This document shows positions 50,789 through 59,814 of a stretch of DNA of 64,000 bases, piece after piece. Every line of letters begins with the position of its first letter. Positions within the stretch are counted from its first letter, which is position 1. Both the position numbers and the translations under genes were made by a program. This DNA is from CATQHW01 sp965243545 (lineage in GTDB: Bacteria; Spirochaetota; Spirochaetia; SZUA-6; Bin103): NCBI GenBank assembly GCA_965243545.1, contig OZ251573.1, positions 1 through 64,000 on the forward strand. The letters are read 5' to 3'. The notes under the pieces were generated by a model, which had not been told where the DNA came from, searched no databases, and was given only the letters and a program-made list of their open reading frames with translations.

Positions 50789-51626
50789 ACGGCATGGGGC
50801 CGCCTCCGGCGCCGCCGCCCGGGTGACGGCGACGCTGGCGCTCTCGGCCGCCGCCGCGGTGACCGTGCTGCCGCTGGTGTGGATGGTGAGCACCTCCTTC
50901 AAGGCGCCGGATGCGGTATTCACCCTGCCGGTCCGCTGGTTGCCGGACGCCCTGCGCTTCGGAAACTACGGCGAGGCGCTGACGTCGAGGCCGTTCGGGC
51001 GCTACGCGGTGAACTCCATCGGGGTGTCGCTGGCCAGCGTCGTCATCACCGCGGCGTTCAGCGCGGCCGCCGGCTACGGCTTCGCGCGCTTTCGCTTTCC
51101 GGGCCGCGACGTGCTGTTCGTCCTGGTGCTCGCCTCCATCGTGATACCGTTCGAGGCTATCGCGCTGCCGCTCTACCTGCAGATCCACCGGTGGCAGTGG
51201 CTCAACACCTACGTCGGGCTGACGCTGCCGACGGCGCTGTCCCCGATCGGCATCTTCATCATGCGCCAGTACATCCTTGGCATCCCGCAGGACTTCATCG
51301 ACAGCGCCCGTAGCGAAGGGGCATCGGAACTCCGCATCCTGGTCACCATCATCCGGCCGCTCAGCATGCCGGCGCTGGCGGCGGTGGCGATCTTTACCTT
51401 CGTCTGGAACTGGAACAACTACCTGTGGCCGCTGCTGGTGGTCTCCCGAGACTCCCTGCGCACGCTGCCGCTCGGTATGGCGCTGTTCGAGAATCAGCTC
51501 AACGTCAACTACAATCAGGTGATGGCGGTAGCGGTGTTCGGCGCCCTGCCGCTGGTGCTGATGTTCATGCTGCTGCAGCGCAACTTCGTTCGCGGCGTGG
51601 CGCTGACCGGGCTGCGCGAAGGCTGA
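50781..51626 (+). CDS. ABC sugar transporter permease (MalG/UgpE-like)
   Basis: 281 aa, six membrane helices. PLVWMVSTSFKAPDAVFTLP near the N-terminus and the EAA motif IDSARSEGASELRILVTIIR followed by PLSMPALA are family marks of the second CUT1 permease. With the previous gene it forms the membrane channel. Followed by the ROK gene after 22 bp. Confidence 0.92.
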   Translation: MVRRHGAASGAAARVTATLALSAAAAVTVLPLVWMVSTSFKAPDAVFTLPVRWLPDALRFGNYGEALTSRPFGRYAVNSIGVSLASVVITAAFSAAAGYGFARFRFPGRDVLFVLVLASIVIPFEAIALPLYLQIHRWQWLNTYVGLTLPTALSPIGIFIMRQYILGIPQDFIDSARSEGASELRILVTIIRPLSMPALAAVAIFTFVWNWNNYLWPLLVVSRDSLRTLPLGMALFENQLNVNYNQVMAVAVFGALPLVLMFMLLQRNFVRGVALTGLREG

Positions 51627-51648
51627 CCGGGAGGATCACGGAGGCGTC

Positions 51649-52581
51649 ATGGCGGTACTGGCGGTAGACATCGGCGGCACGCGCACGCGCGCGCTGCTGG
51701 TGAGGGACCGTCCGAGCGCGGAATCGCCGGCGCCGCAGCCGGCGGAGATGGCCACCCGCGGCGTCGGGCAGCCGTTGGCGCTGGACGGCCTGCTCGATTT
51801 TCTGGACCGCCTGTGCGGCGCGGCCGACGAACCGATGGAGGCGGTCGGGGTGTCGATCGCCGGCGTGCTCGACGCCGAACGGCGCACCGTGCTGCAGGCG
51901 CTCAACGTCGGTTGGCGGGACGCGCCCCTGTGGGACGCTCTGCGCACCCGGTTCCGGCGCCCGGTCGTGTTGGAGACCGACGCCTTCGCCGCCGCCGGCG
52001 CGGAGCTCCGGCTGGGCGCCGGGCGGCGCCATGCGACGTTCGTCTACGTCACCGTCGGCACCGGCATCGGCCATGCGCTGGTGCTGGATGGCCGCATCTG
52101 GCGGGGCGTTCACGGCGCCGCGTGCACGTTCGGTCACCTCAAGTCAGGCATCGACCCCGACTGCGGAGCCGCCTGTGACTGCGGCGGCCATGGCTGCCTG
52201 TGCCAGTACGCCTCCGGGCGCGGCATCGCCCGATTGGCCCGGCGCGAAGACCAACGCCGGCGGCATGACGGGCCGGGCGTCCTGGCGGCCGCGGCGCGCG
52301 GCGAACCGTGGGCGCGCACGGTCATGGAGACCGCGACCGACGCCCTTGCCCTCGGTGTGAGTCACGCGCTGACGCTGACCGACTGCGGCGTGGCCGTGAT
52401 CGGCGGCGGGGCGGTGTCCGGCCGGTGGCCCGACCCGGCGCAGCTCCGCGACCGCGTGCGGGCGCGGCTCCACCCGCAGGTCGGGGTTTCGGAGATCGCC
52501 ATTTCGCGGGTGCCCCACGCGGCGTTGCTCGGCGCCGCGCTACGGGCGTTCGATCACGTAGAGGGAAGAGGAGGAGCATAG
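51649..52581 (+). CDS. ROK family sugar kinase
   Basis: 310 aa. VLAVDIGGTRTRALLVRD is the ATP-binding phosphate-1 loop; ETDAFAAAGAELRLGAG holds the ROK block, TVGTGIGHALVLDGRIW the phosphate-2 loop, and CGAACDCGGHGCLCQYASG the Cys-rich zinc site, slightly changed from the CxCGxxGCxE pattern (Gln in place of Glu). It should phosphorylate the imported hexose or amino-sugar. No HTH domain, so a kinase and not a repressor. The aldolase gene starts 3 bp after its stop. Confidence 0.88.
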   Translation: MAVLAVDIGGTRTRALLVRDRPSAESPAPQPAEMATRGVGQPLALDGLLDFLDRLCGAADEPMEAVGVSIAGVLDAERRTVLQALNVGWRDAPLWDALRTRFRRPVVLETDAFAAAGAELRLGAGRRHATFVYVTVGTGIGHALVLDGRIWRGVHGAACTFGHLKSGIDPDCGAACDCGGHGCLCQYASGRGIARLARREDQRRRHDGPGVLAAAARGEPWARTVMETATDALALGVSHALTLTDCGVAVIGGGAVSGRWPDPAQLRDRVRARLHPQVGVSEIAISRVPHAALLGAALRAFDHVEGRGGA

Positions 52582-52584
52582 GCG

Positions 52585-53445
52585 ATGGGCGAACAGATCG
52601 CGGTAGTCGAGCTGATCCGCCGGGCGCGGCGCGAGGGATGGGCGGTCGGCCAGTTCAACATGAGCGGCATGGATACCGTGCACGGCATCGTCGACGCCGC
52701 CAACGCAACGCGGCTCCCGTGTCTGATCGGGGTTTCGATGGGCACCTTGCGGTACGCCGGCATGGAGTACGTCGCCGCCCTGATGCGGGCTGCGCGCGCG
52801 CAGGCGGCGGCGCCGCTCTATTTCCATCTCGATCACGGCGCGGATCTGGAGGTCGTGCGGCGGGCGGTCGACGCGGGATTCGACTCGGTGATGATCGATA
52901 CGTCGATGCTGCCGTACGCCGAGAACGTCGCGCGGGTGCGCGAGACGGCGCAGGTGACCCGCGCCCGCGGAGTCGCCCTGGAAGCGCAGCTCGGCGAAAC
53001 GCTCGACGAGGAGACCGGCGCCGGCGCCGAGGTCGTGACCGATCCCGGCGCGGTGCGCCGGTTCGTGACCGACACCGGCATCGACTACTTGGCGTGCTCG
53101 TTCGGCAACGCGCCGGGCGCCGGGGTCGGCGCCGGCGCTCCCGATCGCGGCCTGCTCGAACGGATCGGGCGCGCCTCGCCGGTCCCTCTGGTCGTGCACG
53201 GCGGCACCAGCCTGTCCGACGAGATGACGCGCGCGGCGATTCGTTGCGGCGCGGCAAAGATCAACATCGACACCTGGATCCGCCGCGCCGTCAACCGGGC
53301 TCTGGCTGCTTGTTACGCTGACGGCGGCGCCGGCGATGCGGGAATCGCCGATCCCCGCATCGCCTTCAAGCGGGTGAGGGCCGCGGTCGCCGCGGCGGTT
53401 ACCGAGAAGCTGCGGCTGTTCCGCTCCGCCGCCGCCAGCCCATGA
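52585..53445 (+). CDS. Class II aldolase family protein lacking one zinc His
   Basis: 286 aa, FbaA/GatY-type. VGQFNMSGMDTVHGIVDAAN opens the family; LYFHLDHGADLEVVRRAVDA carries the catalytic Asp and first zinc His, ALEAQLGETLDEETG the Glu block, and PLVVHGGTSLSDEMTRAAIR the third zinc His. At the second zinc His, where the family has (A/V)HG, this protein has SFGNAPGAGVG, so that ligand is missing. It probably splits a ketose phosphate made by the upstream kinase, but its metal use or reaction may differ. Last gene of the sugar operon. Confidence 0.85.
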   Translation: MGEQIAVVELIRRARREGWAVGQFNMSGMDTVHGIVDAANATRLPCLIGVSMGTLRYAGMEYVAALMRAARAQAAAPLYFHLDHGADLEVVRRAVDAGFDSVMIDTSMLPYAENVARVRETAQVTRARGVALEAQLGETLDEETGAGAEVVTDPGAVRRFVTDTGIDYLACSFGNAPGAGVGAGAPDRGLLERIGRASPVPLVVHGGTSLSDEMTRAAIRCGAAKINIDTWIRRAVNRALAACYADGGAGDAGIADPRIAFKRVRAAVAAAVTEKLRLFRSAAASP

Positions 53446-53493
53446 ACGGAACGAACCGGAGCTACGGAGCCGGCCGGCGGCCTGCAAACGCAC

Positions 53494-55481
53494 TCACCTC
53501 AGCGACTCCCGTTCGGCGCTTCTGATCGCTTCGATTTCGACCAGCGCGTTGGTGATCGTCCGGCAGCTTTCTTCGTATCGGCGCACCTTCGCCGCCACGT
53601 CGCCGCCGGTATCGCAATCCGGGTCGGGAACCAGAACGTCATAGATCCTTTCCGGCTTGATGCGGCTGTGCGACGCGGACGTGCCCGCCGTCAGCGATCG
53701 GATCTGTTTCTGCACGAACGGACTCAGAAGGACGAACGCCAAAGCGTACGGCGACACGCCTTCGCGCGGCTTCAGAATCTCGTACTCCGATGAACACAGC
53801 AGCCTTCTGCCCAGATCGGGCACGACCGCCACCCGCGGAATCCGGGGATTGATGCGCGAAACCAGCACCTCGCCGGCCGTGACCGGCAGCCCCGGCGTTA
53901 TCGGTCTGTATCCCTTGATGCCGCAGACGTCCAGCACGCCTTCGCCAAGGATATGAAGAACCCCTATGAAATAGGCGTCTTCGGCGTAGCGTCTAGCCTT
54001 TCTCTGTTCGGGCGCCTCGGTGATCTCGCGCAACGGTACCATCGCCCGGCCGATGCTCTTCTTCAAAGACTCGCGATCGAACAGCATCGTCCTTGGAGTC
54101 CATTCCCGTTGATCGCGTGGCGCCACGCGTTTCCATGCGCCAAGGCTCCCCGTCCGGTCCCCGCTCGCCTCCATTCCATTACGGTTCTTGAAGGCGGAAA
54201 GTACATCCGGCAACTGATCCTGCCCGGCGCTCTTCTTTACGGGGACGCCATTGCGCCGGTTGACCTGGAATCCGAGATCGGACACTTCCGCGAAGAACAC
54301 CGGGTAGGAGGGGCGCGGCTTCTTCTTGCGAAACCCCAGGACGGCGGTCCTGGTCCGGGTTCCAGCCTGAGCGAAGGCCACCGGCGGCAGCTCCACGATC
54401 GTGAAGATTTCCGCGTTCCGCGCCAGGTGCTGCCGGACCACCGCTCCCAGGCCTCGGGCCGACACCACGCCGTCAGGAACGATGGTCAGGCATACGCCGC
54501 CCGGTCTGAGCAACGTAAGGTACCGGTCCAGAAACAGCATCTCCGACTCGACGACCTTCGTTTTCGTCAAAGCGGTAGCGAAGAACGGCGTGCTGTCGCG
54601 GCTGGTGACACGCAGGTCGTCCACCGTAAAACGTGCTCCAAAGGGCGGATTGGTCAGGATCAGATCGATGCGGCCATCATACTCACTCAGCGGAGACCCG
54701 TCGCAAATCGTGTTTCCCAAAAACACGTCATCGCCGTGGCTATCGGAAAAGATGAAGTTGAGCGCGGAAAGACGAACCATCCTGTCGACCTTGTCTTGCC
54801 CCACGCACTTCATCGCATGCGCGCGGCCGCCGCCGGGCAAACGCGCGTATGCCGCGCGCCAACCGGTCAGGAACGAGCCCACGCCGCATGAAGGATCGGC
54901 AACCAACAACGCCGCTCCATCTCGATGCGGGTCATCCCGGATCATCTCGATTCCGACGCGCACCATGAAGTTCACGACTTCCGGCGGCGTCATGTATTGG
55001 GCGTCTTCCGTATGGTTGCGGAAGTTGTCGCGGACGTGGTGTCCGAATGCCTCGTTGAGAATGTCTATCTTCGCCGTGCCGGCTGTCAGCGCGTCGAACG
55101 CCTGGCGCGCGACCGTGAACAGGTGGAACGCTACCTCTTCCTCTCCGTCCCTGAACACTGTCGTCGGGTTGTCTCCAAAGATCGAACCGATGCCCGTTTT
55201 TGGAAGATCGGTTCTTTGGCGACCTGCGCGAAGACGCGGTTCAACAATGCGACCTTGAAGCTGCCGCGGTCCGACAGGATCGCGTAATCGGCTGCGGTAA
55301 CCAAGCCCTTCAGGTGACCGAAGTGCAAAACCAGGAACTTCACGGTCTCGTCGAGCTTGGCGTTCGCGTCGCTGATACGGCCCTCTCGATGGAACGCCGC
55401 TCTCACCCGTTGGAGAGACTGGTAGATTTCGTGGTACGGTGGCCGTGTTTCCGTCATCAGTTCGGCGAACAGGTCGCCCAT
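53494..55481 (-). CDS. N6-adenine DNA methylase with fused specificity domain, frameshifted
   Basis: Start ATG 55481 with ribosome site GGAGGGA. The first 95 or so residues (MGDLFAELMTETRPPYHEIY, then LDETVKFLVLHFGHLKGLV) are the HsdM N-terminal helical domain. At about 55200, in an A5 run, the frame changes by -1; the rest lies in the frame that continues to 53494. It carries SAM motif I (VADPSCGVGSFLTGW), the catalytic NPPF (DLILTNPPFGARF), and a C-terminal target-recognition-like domain (VLVSRINPRIPRVAVVPDLG, SPYALAFVLLSPFVQKQIRS). So M and half of S of a type I-like system are fused. With the divergent MamI-like nuclease and controller it forms a restriction-modification locus. Confidence 0.8.
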
Positions 55482-55559
55482 GTGTCCCTCCGGTGTGGTC
55501 GATAGCAATCGAAGCTGTCGCCTGTAGACGGTAGACCATGGCGCACGGGCGTTGCAAGC
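55482..55559. promoter_or_regulatory. Control region between methylase and controller genes
   Basis: 78 bp between divergent starts, the only room for both promoters. It holds GTCGCCTGTAGAC and a direct repeat GTAGACGGTAGACC (about 55525-55540), candidates for a controller-protein (C-box) operator. No matching consensus could be tested. Confidence 0.4.
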
Positions 55560-55802
55560 ATGGGGAAGGTGGCTGATCTGGCAGTGCTTGGTGAGGTCGT
55601 CCGCGCGGAAAGAGACCGGAGAGGTCTTTCCCAGGAAGCGCTTGCGGATTTCTCAAGGCTATCTCGAACGCACGTGGGGGAGGTCGAGCGAGGGGAGGTG
55701 AGCGCGTCCTTTTCGACCCTTGCGGCTCTCGCGGACGGGCTGGGAATGCCTCTGAGCAAGATCATCGAGGAATATGAACGACGATCGGCCGGCAGTCGTT
55801 GA
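55560..55802 (+). CDS. XRE family regulator (restriction controller-like)
   Basis: 80 aa, a single helix-turn-helix of the Cro/CI type: LGEVVRAERDRRGLSQEALA, then FSRLSRTHVGEVERGEVSAS and LAALADGLGMPLSKIIEEYE. Size and place match controller (C) proteins of type II restriction systems, which delay the nuclease until the methylase is made. The nuclease gene overlaps its end by 29 bp. The ATG at 55560 lacks a ribosome site, so the mRNA may be leaderless. Confidence 0.88.
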   Translation: MGKVADLAVLGEVVRAERDRRGLSQEALADFSRLSRTHVGEVERGEVSASFSTLAALADGLGMPLSKIIEEYERRSAGSR

Positions 55803-56424
55803 CGTCGCACTGGGTCTGCTCGATCACCACTACGAATACTACGAATCGTTCTTTTCCGTCGCGGAAGTAGCTCGCCGGACCCGCCATCCCGTTCCGATGG
55901 ACACTCGAGGATGGTCGCAGATCATCGTGAGCGTCCTTACGGGAATCGACGGCATCGAGCGCAAGAAGGGCGCCGATCTCGCGGACGGCTCGGACGTCAA
56001 GGGCGCCAACACGTGGGAGGCGATCGACACCCCGCGCTTCAATGGCGTAATCAAAGCGGGCACGCACGCGGTCTACTCCGACAGCATGGCGTATCTTGAC
56101 GATACGCCGTTTCTGTTCTTCGTCTTATGGGATACCGATACCGCTGCGCGGCATCGATGTCGCATCTGGGCAGTTCGGCCGCCGGCTGATCCGCGATTCC
56201 GAGCGATGTGCGAGCGGTGGTACGGGGCGCGGGCGAGCGGTGAAATATCGAGCGCGAATTTCCAGCTGCACCCTCCGCGAGGTCAGGACAACGACATCAT
56301 TCGCAACAGCTATGGAACCTTGATCTATCCGCTTCTGTTCTCCGCTGTTCGTAATGATGAACGGTTTGTGCTCCAACAGTATGATCCGCATGTTCTGCGG
56401 AATGGATTCTGTCAGGCGCCGTAA
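55774..56424 (+). CDS. MamI-like type II restriction endonuclease
   Basis: 216 aa. The block GIDGIERKKGADLADGSDVK, then GANTWEAIDTPRFNGVIKAG and PFLFFVLWD match my memory of the MamI restriction endonuclease family; DGSDVK (about 71-76) gives a D-x-K end of a PD-(D/E)XK centre with Asp 68 or Glu 62 nearby. MamI itself cuts a bipartite site (GATNNNNATC), which would fit a methylase with a type I-like specificity domain. Overlaps the controller gene by 29 bp, so both are translated from one mRNA. Lower GC than its neighbours. Family call moderately sure; the cut site is unknown. Confidence 0.75.
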   Translation: MNDDRPAVVDVALGLLDHHYEYYESFFSVAEVARRTRHPVPMDTRGWSQIIVSVLTGIDGIERKKGADLADGSDVKGANTWEAIDTPRFNGVIKAGTHAVYSDSMAYLDDTPFLFFVLWDTDTAARHRCRIWAVRPPADPRFRAMCERWYGARASGEISSANFQLHPPRGQDNDIIRNSYGTLIYPLLFSAVRNDERFVLQQYDPHVLRNGFCQAP

Positions 56425-57992
56425 GATGGCCGGGCGATCTCGGCTTCGGTGAGGGCGCGGCGGTAGAGGCGCAGGCCGCGCATCCGGCCGTTGAAGGTGT
56501 CGATGGCGCCGGCGCCGATGCGCAGGGGCCGGTCGGTGGAGAGGTCGAACGCGGAGGCGTCGATGGCGGTCGATGCCGCGACGCGGCGGCCGTCTACGTA
56601 GAGCGCGAGCCGCCCTCCGGCGCGGACGGCGGCAACGCGGCGCCAGCCCGGCGCGAGCTCATGATCCCAGGTGACGTTCGCGCCGGCCTCCAGTGCGTAG
56701 ACGCGGCCCGACGGCAGGGTGCCGGCGAACAGCCGGCCGCGATAGACGGCCATCGACCAGACGCGGCGGTACTTCACGCCGGCGGTAGTATCGAGCTGTC
56801 CGGTGAGCGTCCAGGTACGGCCGCCGTCGTAGCGGTAGACTTGGCCCAGCGGCAGCGTGCCGGCGTACAGCTTGCCGTTGTAGACCGTCATGGCCATCAC
56901 TTCCTGTTCGGCGCCCAGGCGGCCGACGCAGGTCCAGGGATCGCCGCCGTCGTCGCGGAAGACCTTGCCCTCCGGCCACGTGCCGACGTGCAGCTTCCCG
57001 TTGTGGGCGGCGAACGAGTAGACCTGTGAGACGCCGCGCTGGCCGCCGGCGTACACCCAGTCTTTGCCGCCGGCGTAGCGGAACACGCCGCCCGACTCCC
57101 CGCCTTCGTTGCCGGCTCCGTACAGATTGCCGTTGAAGACGCCGAGCGACATCAGGCGGCGGCCGGGGCCGCCGCAATGCGCCCAGCGGTCGCCGCCGCA
57201 GTAGCGAAAGACCCCCTGGCTGTAGAGCGGGATGGCGTAGAGTTCGCCCCGGTAGACGGCCATGCCGGCGCACGAGTCGGCGCCGTCCAGGCGGCCGGCG
57301 CGCACCCACTCGCCGCTGCCCGCGTAGCGGTACACGGCGCCGCCGGGGTTCCGGTTCTCCGACTCCGGCAGCGCCGAGCCGCCGGCCCGGTAGCGCGACG
57401 CGCCGGCGTAGAGGGCGCCGTCGTAGACGCACAGCGACGCCGCGGTGTTGGCGGCGTCCGGGCGCCCGCACGGCTCCCAGCCGGCTGCGCCGTCGTGGCG
57501 GTAGACGCCGCCGGCCTCATCGCCGCCGGTCTCGAAGGTGCCGGCGTAGAGATCGCCCCGAAAGACGCACAGCGAGTAGACGCGCAGGTTGTTGCCCGGC
57601 CGGCCGCAGTCGACCCAGCCCGGCTCGCTGCCGGCATCGATGCCGAAGTGGAGGTGGCGGTAGTTGGCCTGGGCGGCGGTGACGCCGGCGTTGTTGAGCA
57701 AGCTCAGCTGAAAACCGGTCCGGGAGTCAGGGTCGTAGCGGCTGGCCAGGTCGCCGGGGACGTCGTCGAGCACCGCGTCCGTGTGTATCTCGACGGCGAT
57801 GGTGAAGTCGCCGGTCCCCAGGCCCAGGCCGGCCGACGGGGGAACCAGGACGTGGGCGCCGCGGCCGTCGAAGACGGCGCCGTCCACCGAGAAGCCTACG
57901 CCGCGGTTGCGGCCGTGGTGGCCGTTGCCGGAATGGTCGCGGCAGTCGCCGACGAGCGGCCAGTACGCGATCAGATCGGCGTGGTGGTCCAT
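56412..57992 (-). CDS. LamG-like protein with beta-propeller insert
   Basis: 526 aa. The first 110 residues begin a concanavalin/LamG domain (LIAYWPLVGDCRDHSGNGHH, FDGRGAHVLVPPSAGLG, DFTIAVEIHTD), and the last 90 end one (GWRRVAAVRAGGRLALYVDG, LRIGAGAIDTFNGRMRGLRL, YRRALTEAEIARP). Between lie about seven repeats of the type VYNGKLYAGTLPLGQVYRYD with G-x-W and AG-x-LD, each 40-50 residues, like a beta-propeller. No signal peptide is visible. It may bind a glycan, with the propeller as a scaffold. Its 3' end overlaps the endonuclease gene tail by 13 bp. The epimerase gene lies 13 bp upstream on the same strand. Confidence 0.75.
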   Translation of the reverse strand: MDHHADLIAYWPLVGDCRDHSGNGHHGRNRGVGFSVDGAVFDGRGAHVLVPPSAGLGLGTGDFTIAVEIHTDAVLDDVPGDLASRYDPDSRTGFQLSLLNNAGVTAAQANYRHLHFGIDAGSEPGWVDCGRPGNNLRVYSLCVFRGDLYAGTFETGGDEAGGVYRHDGAAGWEPCGRPDAANTAASLCVYDGALYAGASRYRAGGSALPESENRNPGGAVYRYAGSGEWVRAGRLDGADSCAGMAVYRGELYAIPLYSQGVFRYCGGDRWAHCGGPGRRLMSLGVFNGNLYGAGNEGGESGGVFRYAGGKDWVYAGGQRGVSQVYSFAAHNGKLHVGTWPEGKVFRDDGGDPWTCVGRLGAEQEVMAMTVYNGKLYAGTLPLGQVYRYDGGRTWTLTGQLDTTAGVKYRRVWSMAVYRGRLFAGTLPSGRVYALEAGANVTWDHELAPGWRRVAAVRAGGRLALYVDGRRVAASTAIDASAFDLSTDRPLRIGAGAIDTFNGRMRGLRLYRRALTEAEIARPSYGA

Positions 57993-58005
57993 GCCGGGCG
58001 CCCCT

Positions 58006-59088
58006 TCAATACCGGTGGCCGGCGCTGCCGAACAGCGTCGGCTTGTTCCAGCCGGCGCCGCCGCGCGCCACCCAGCCGGCGACCGCGGCGATCATCTCGC
58101 CTGCGCCGTCGCGCGGCCGGCCGAAGATCGTGCGGCATACGGCGTCGTCGACCAGCGGGGCGGTTTCGCCTTCGCCTCCGGCCAGCTGCGGCGCGCGTCC
58201 CAGCGCGCTTCCCAACGCCGACGCGATCTCCATGACGCGGTGGCCGGGGCCGGACACGTTGACCGTCCACGGCGGATTGGCGCAGTGCTGCAGGCAGCGT
58301 AGCGCGACGTCGATGGCGTCGCGTTGCGAGATGAGGTTGACGGCCGGCACGGCAAGCGAGATCGGCGCGCCGTTGCGGATCATGTCGGCAAGGTCGCGCA
58401 GCACCCCGTAGCACAGGTGCTGCGCATAGCTGAGGCGGTAGATGCAGATGCGTTGCCCGCCGTGCCGGGCGGCGGTGGTGGCGAAGGAAGCCTCGCGCGC
58501 CACCACCGACCAGCCGTAGACGCCGTGCGGCTGCAACGCCGCATCTTCACGGCTGCCGCCGGTCAGGGGTGGTCCGATGGCGGCGCCGCGTTCGGAGGCG
58601 GCCTGCGTGGCCGGCGCGTACTCGACGCCGGCGTACGGGCTGGTCGAAGAGAACACCACGATGTTCGCGCTGCTGAACCGCTCGCCCACCAAGTAGGGGA
58701 CGATCGAGTTGACGTGAAACGCCCGCCGCCAGTCCGCGCCGCTGCCGAACTTGAAGCCGAGCATGTAGATGACGTGACCGAAGCCGGGCAGCGCGGCAAG
58801 GAAGCCGGGGTCGGTCAGGTCGCCGCACAGGCAGCGGACGCCGTCGGCCGCAAGCGCCGCGCGGGTGGCGTCGTCGCTGAAGGTAGACGCCACGACGACC
58901 TGACGTTCGACGCCCGCCATCCGGTCCGCGCGCCGGAGCGTCGCCGCCAGCTCCGGCCCCATCTTGCCGCTGCCGCCCAGGATGAGCACCGGTCCGTCGA
59001 TCCGCGCCGCCGCCTCGATCAACGCCGGCGACGGCTCGGTCATGAACCGATACAACGAGCGCTCGTCGCGGACTTCGGCAAGCGTCAT
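58006..59088 (-). CDS. NAD-dependent epimerase/dehydratase family protein
   Basis: 360 aa from ATG 59088, with ribosome site GGAGGA. The Rossmann motif VLILGGSGKMGPELAATLRR binds NAD(P); CLCGDLTDPGFLAALPGFGH and NIVVFSSTSPYAG are typical short-chain epimerase strands. At the catalytic YxxxK the sequence is YGWSVVARE, so the Lys is replaced by Val; the usual proton transfer may be lost or done otherwise. Substrate unknown, probably a nucleotide sugar or a related small molecule. Coupled by ATGA to the methyltransferase gene upstream. Confidence 0.8.
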   Translation of the reverse strand: MTLAEVRDERSLYRFMTEPSPALIEAAARIDGPVLILGGSGKMGPELAATLRRADRMAGVERQVVVASTFSDDATRAALAADGVRCLCGDLTDPGFLAALPGFGHVIYMLGFKFGSGADWRRAFHVNSIVPYLVGERFSSANIVVFSSTSPYAGVEYAPATQAASERGAAIGPPLTGGSREDAALQPHGVYGWSVVAREASFATTAARHGGQRICIYRLSYAQHLCYGVLRDLADMIRNGAPISLAVPAVNLISQRDAIDVALRCLQHCANPPWTVNVSGPGHRVMEIASALGSALGRAPQLAGGEGETAPLVDDAVCRTIFGRPRDGAGEMIAAVAGWVARGGAGWNKPTLFGSAGHRY

Positions 59089-59714
59089 GGGTCCTCCGTG
59101 CGAATCGGATTGCGCAGGCCCGTGCATCGCTCCCTTGCTATATCGATATATTCCGGCGAAATATCGATGCCGACCGACCGGCGCAGTATCCAGCCCTGCC
59201 GGTCGATCAGTTCGAAGGCGACGCGCCACGGTATTCCTACGAGTCCCTTGTTCAAGTAGCTGTCGCCGATATTGAGCCAGAACGATCCTTGCGGCTTGAG
59301 CACGCGCTGCAGCGCCTTGCAGATCGCGCACAGGTCCCGCACGTAGTCGCGGTGATCAGCCTCGATACCGAGTCCGCCATTGGCGTACTCGCGTTTTCGC
59401 CAGTAGGGAGGGGACGTCATGACGCAATCGACGGATTGAGCCGGAAGCGCCTGCAGGACCGCGAGCGCGTCGCCGTGGAACAGCAAAGGGCTATAGGTCG
59501 TGTCGTTCGCATACCGTTGAAACGCCGCGGCGTGGTACTCACGTGGTCCCGCACCGCCGGCGCGTGGCGCGGCTTCCGTGGCTGTGGCGTCGGCGGTCGA
59601 CGTCACCGCGTTCGCGCTCCGGTCCGCCCGGTGTGGCGGACTCGTCCGGCGGACCGGCGGCGGCCCGGTCGAGGCGGCCGGCGGTCGCGCAGGGGCCAAC
59701 GCATGGGCCGTCAT
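59085..59714 (-). pseudogene. DNA methyltransferase (N4-cytosine/N6-adenine type) with internal deletion
   Basis: 209 codons. The core begins LLFHGDALAVLQALPAQSVD and CVMTSPPYWRKREYANGGLG; TSPPYW is the catalytic motif of beta-class N4-cytosine methylases. LWLNIGDSYLNKGLVGIPWR-like FWLNIGDSYLNKGLVGIPWR follows, and then WILRR joins directly to SVGIDISPEYIDIARERC, the C-terminal end of the family. The region between them, which should hold the DPFxGSGT SAM motif, is absent, so about 80 or more residues were lost in frame. It can hardly bind SAM. The first 58 residues are low-complexity and may not be translated. Its stop overlaps the epimerase start (ATGA). Confidence 0.75.
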
Positions 59715-59814
59715 GTTAGGGCGACGGCGGCCGGCTGCGCCAGTGGTCGCGCTGCCGGCTTGCGTCACCGGGCGGCGCTTGCACAGACGGCGCGCCGGTT
59801 GAATCATTGGCTCC

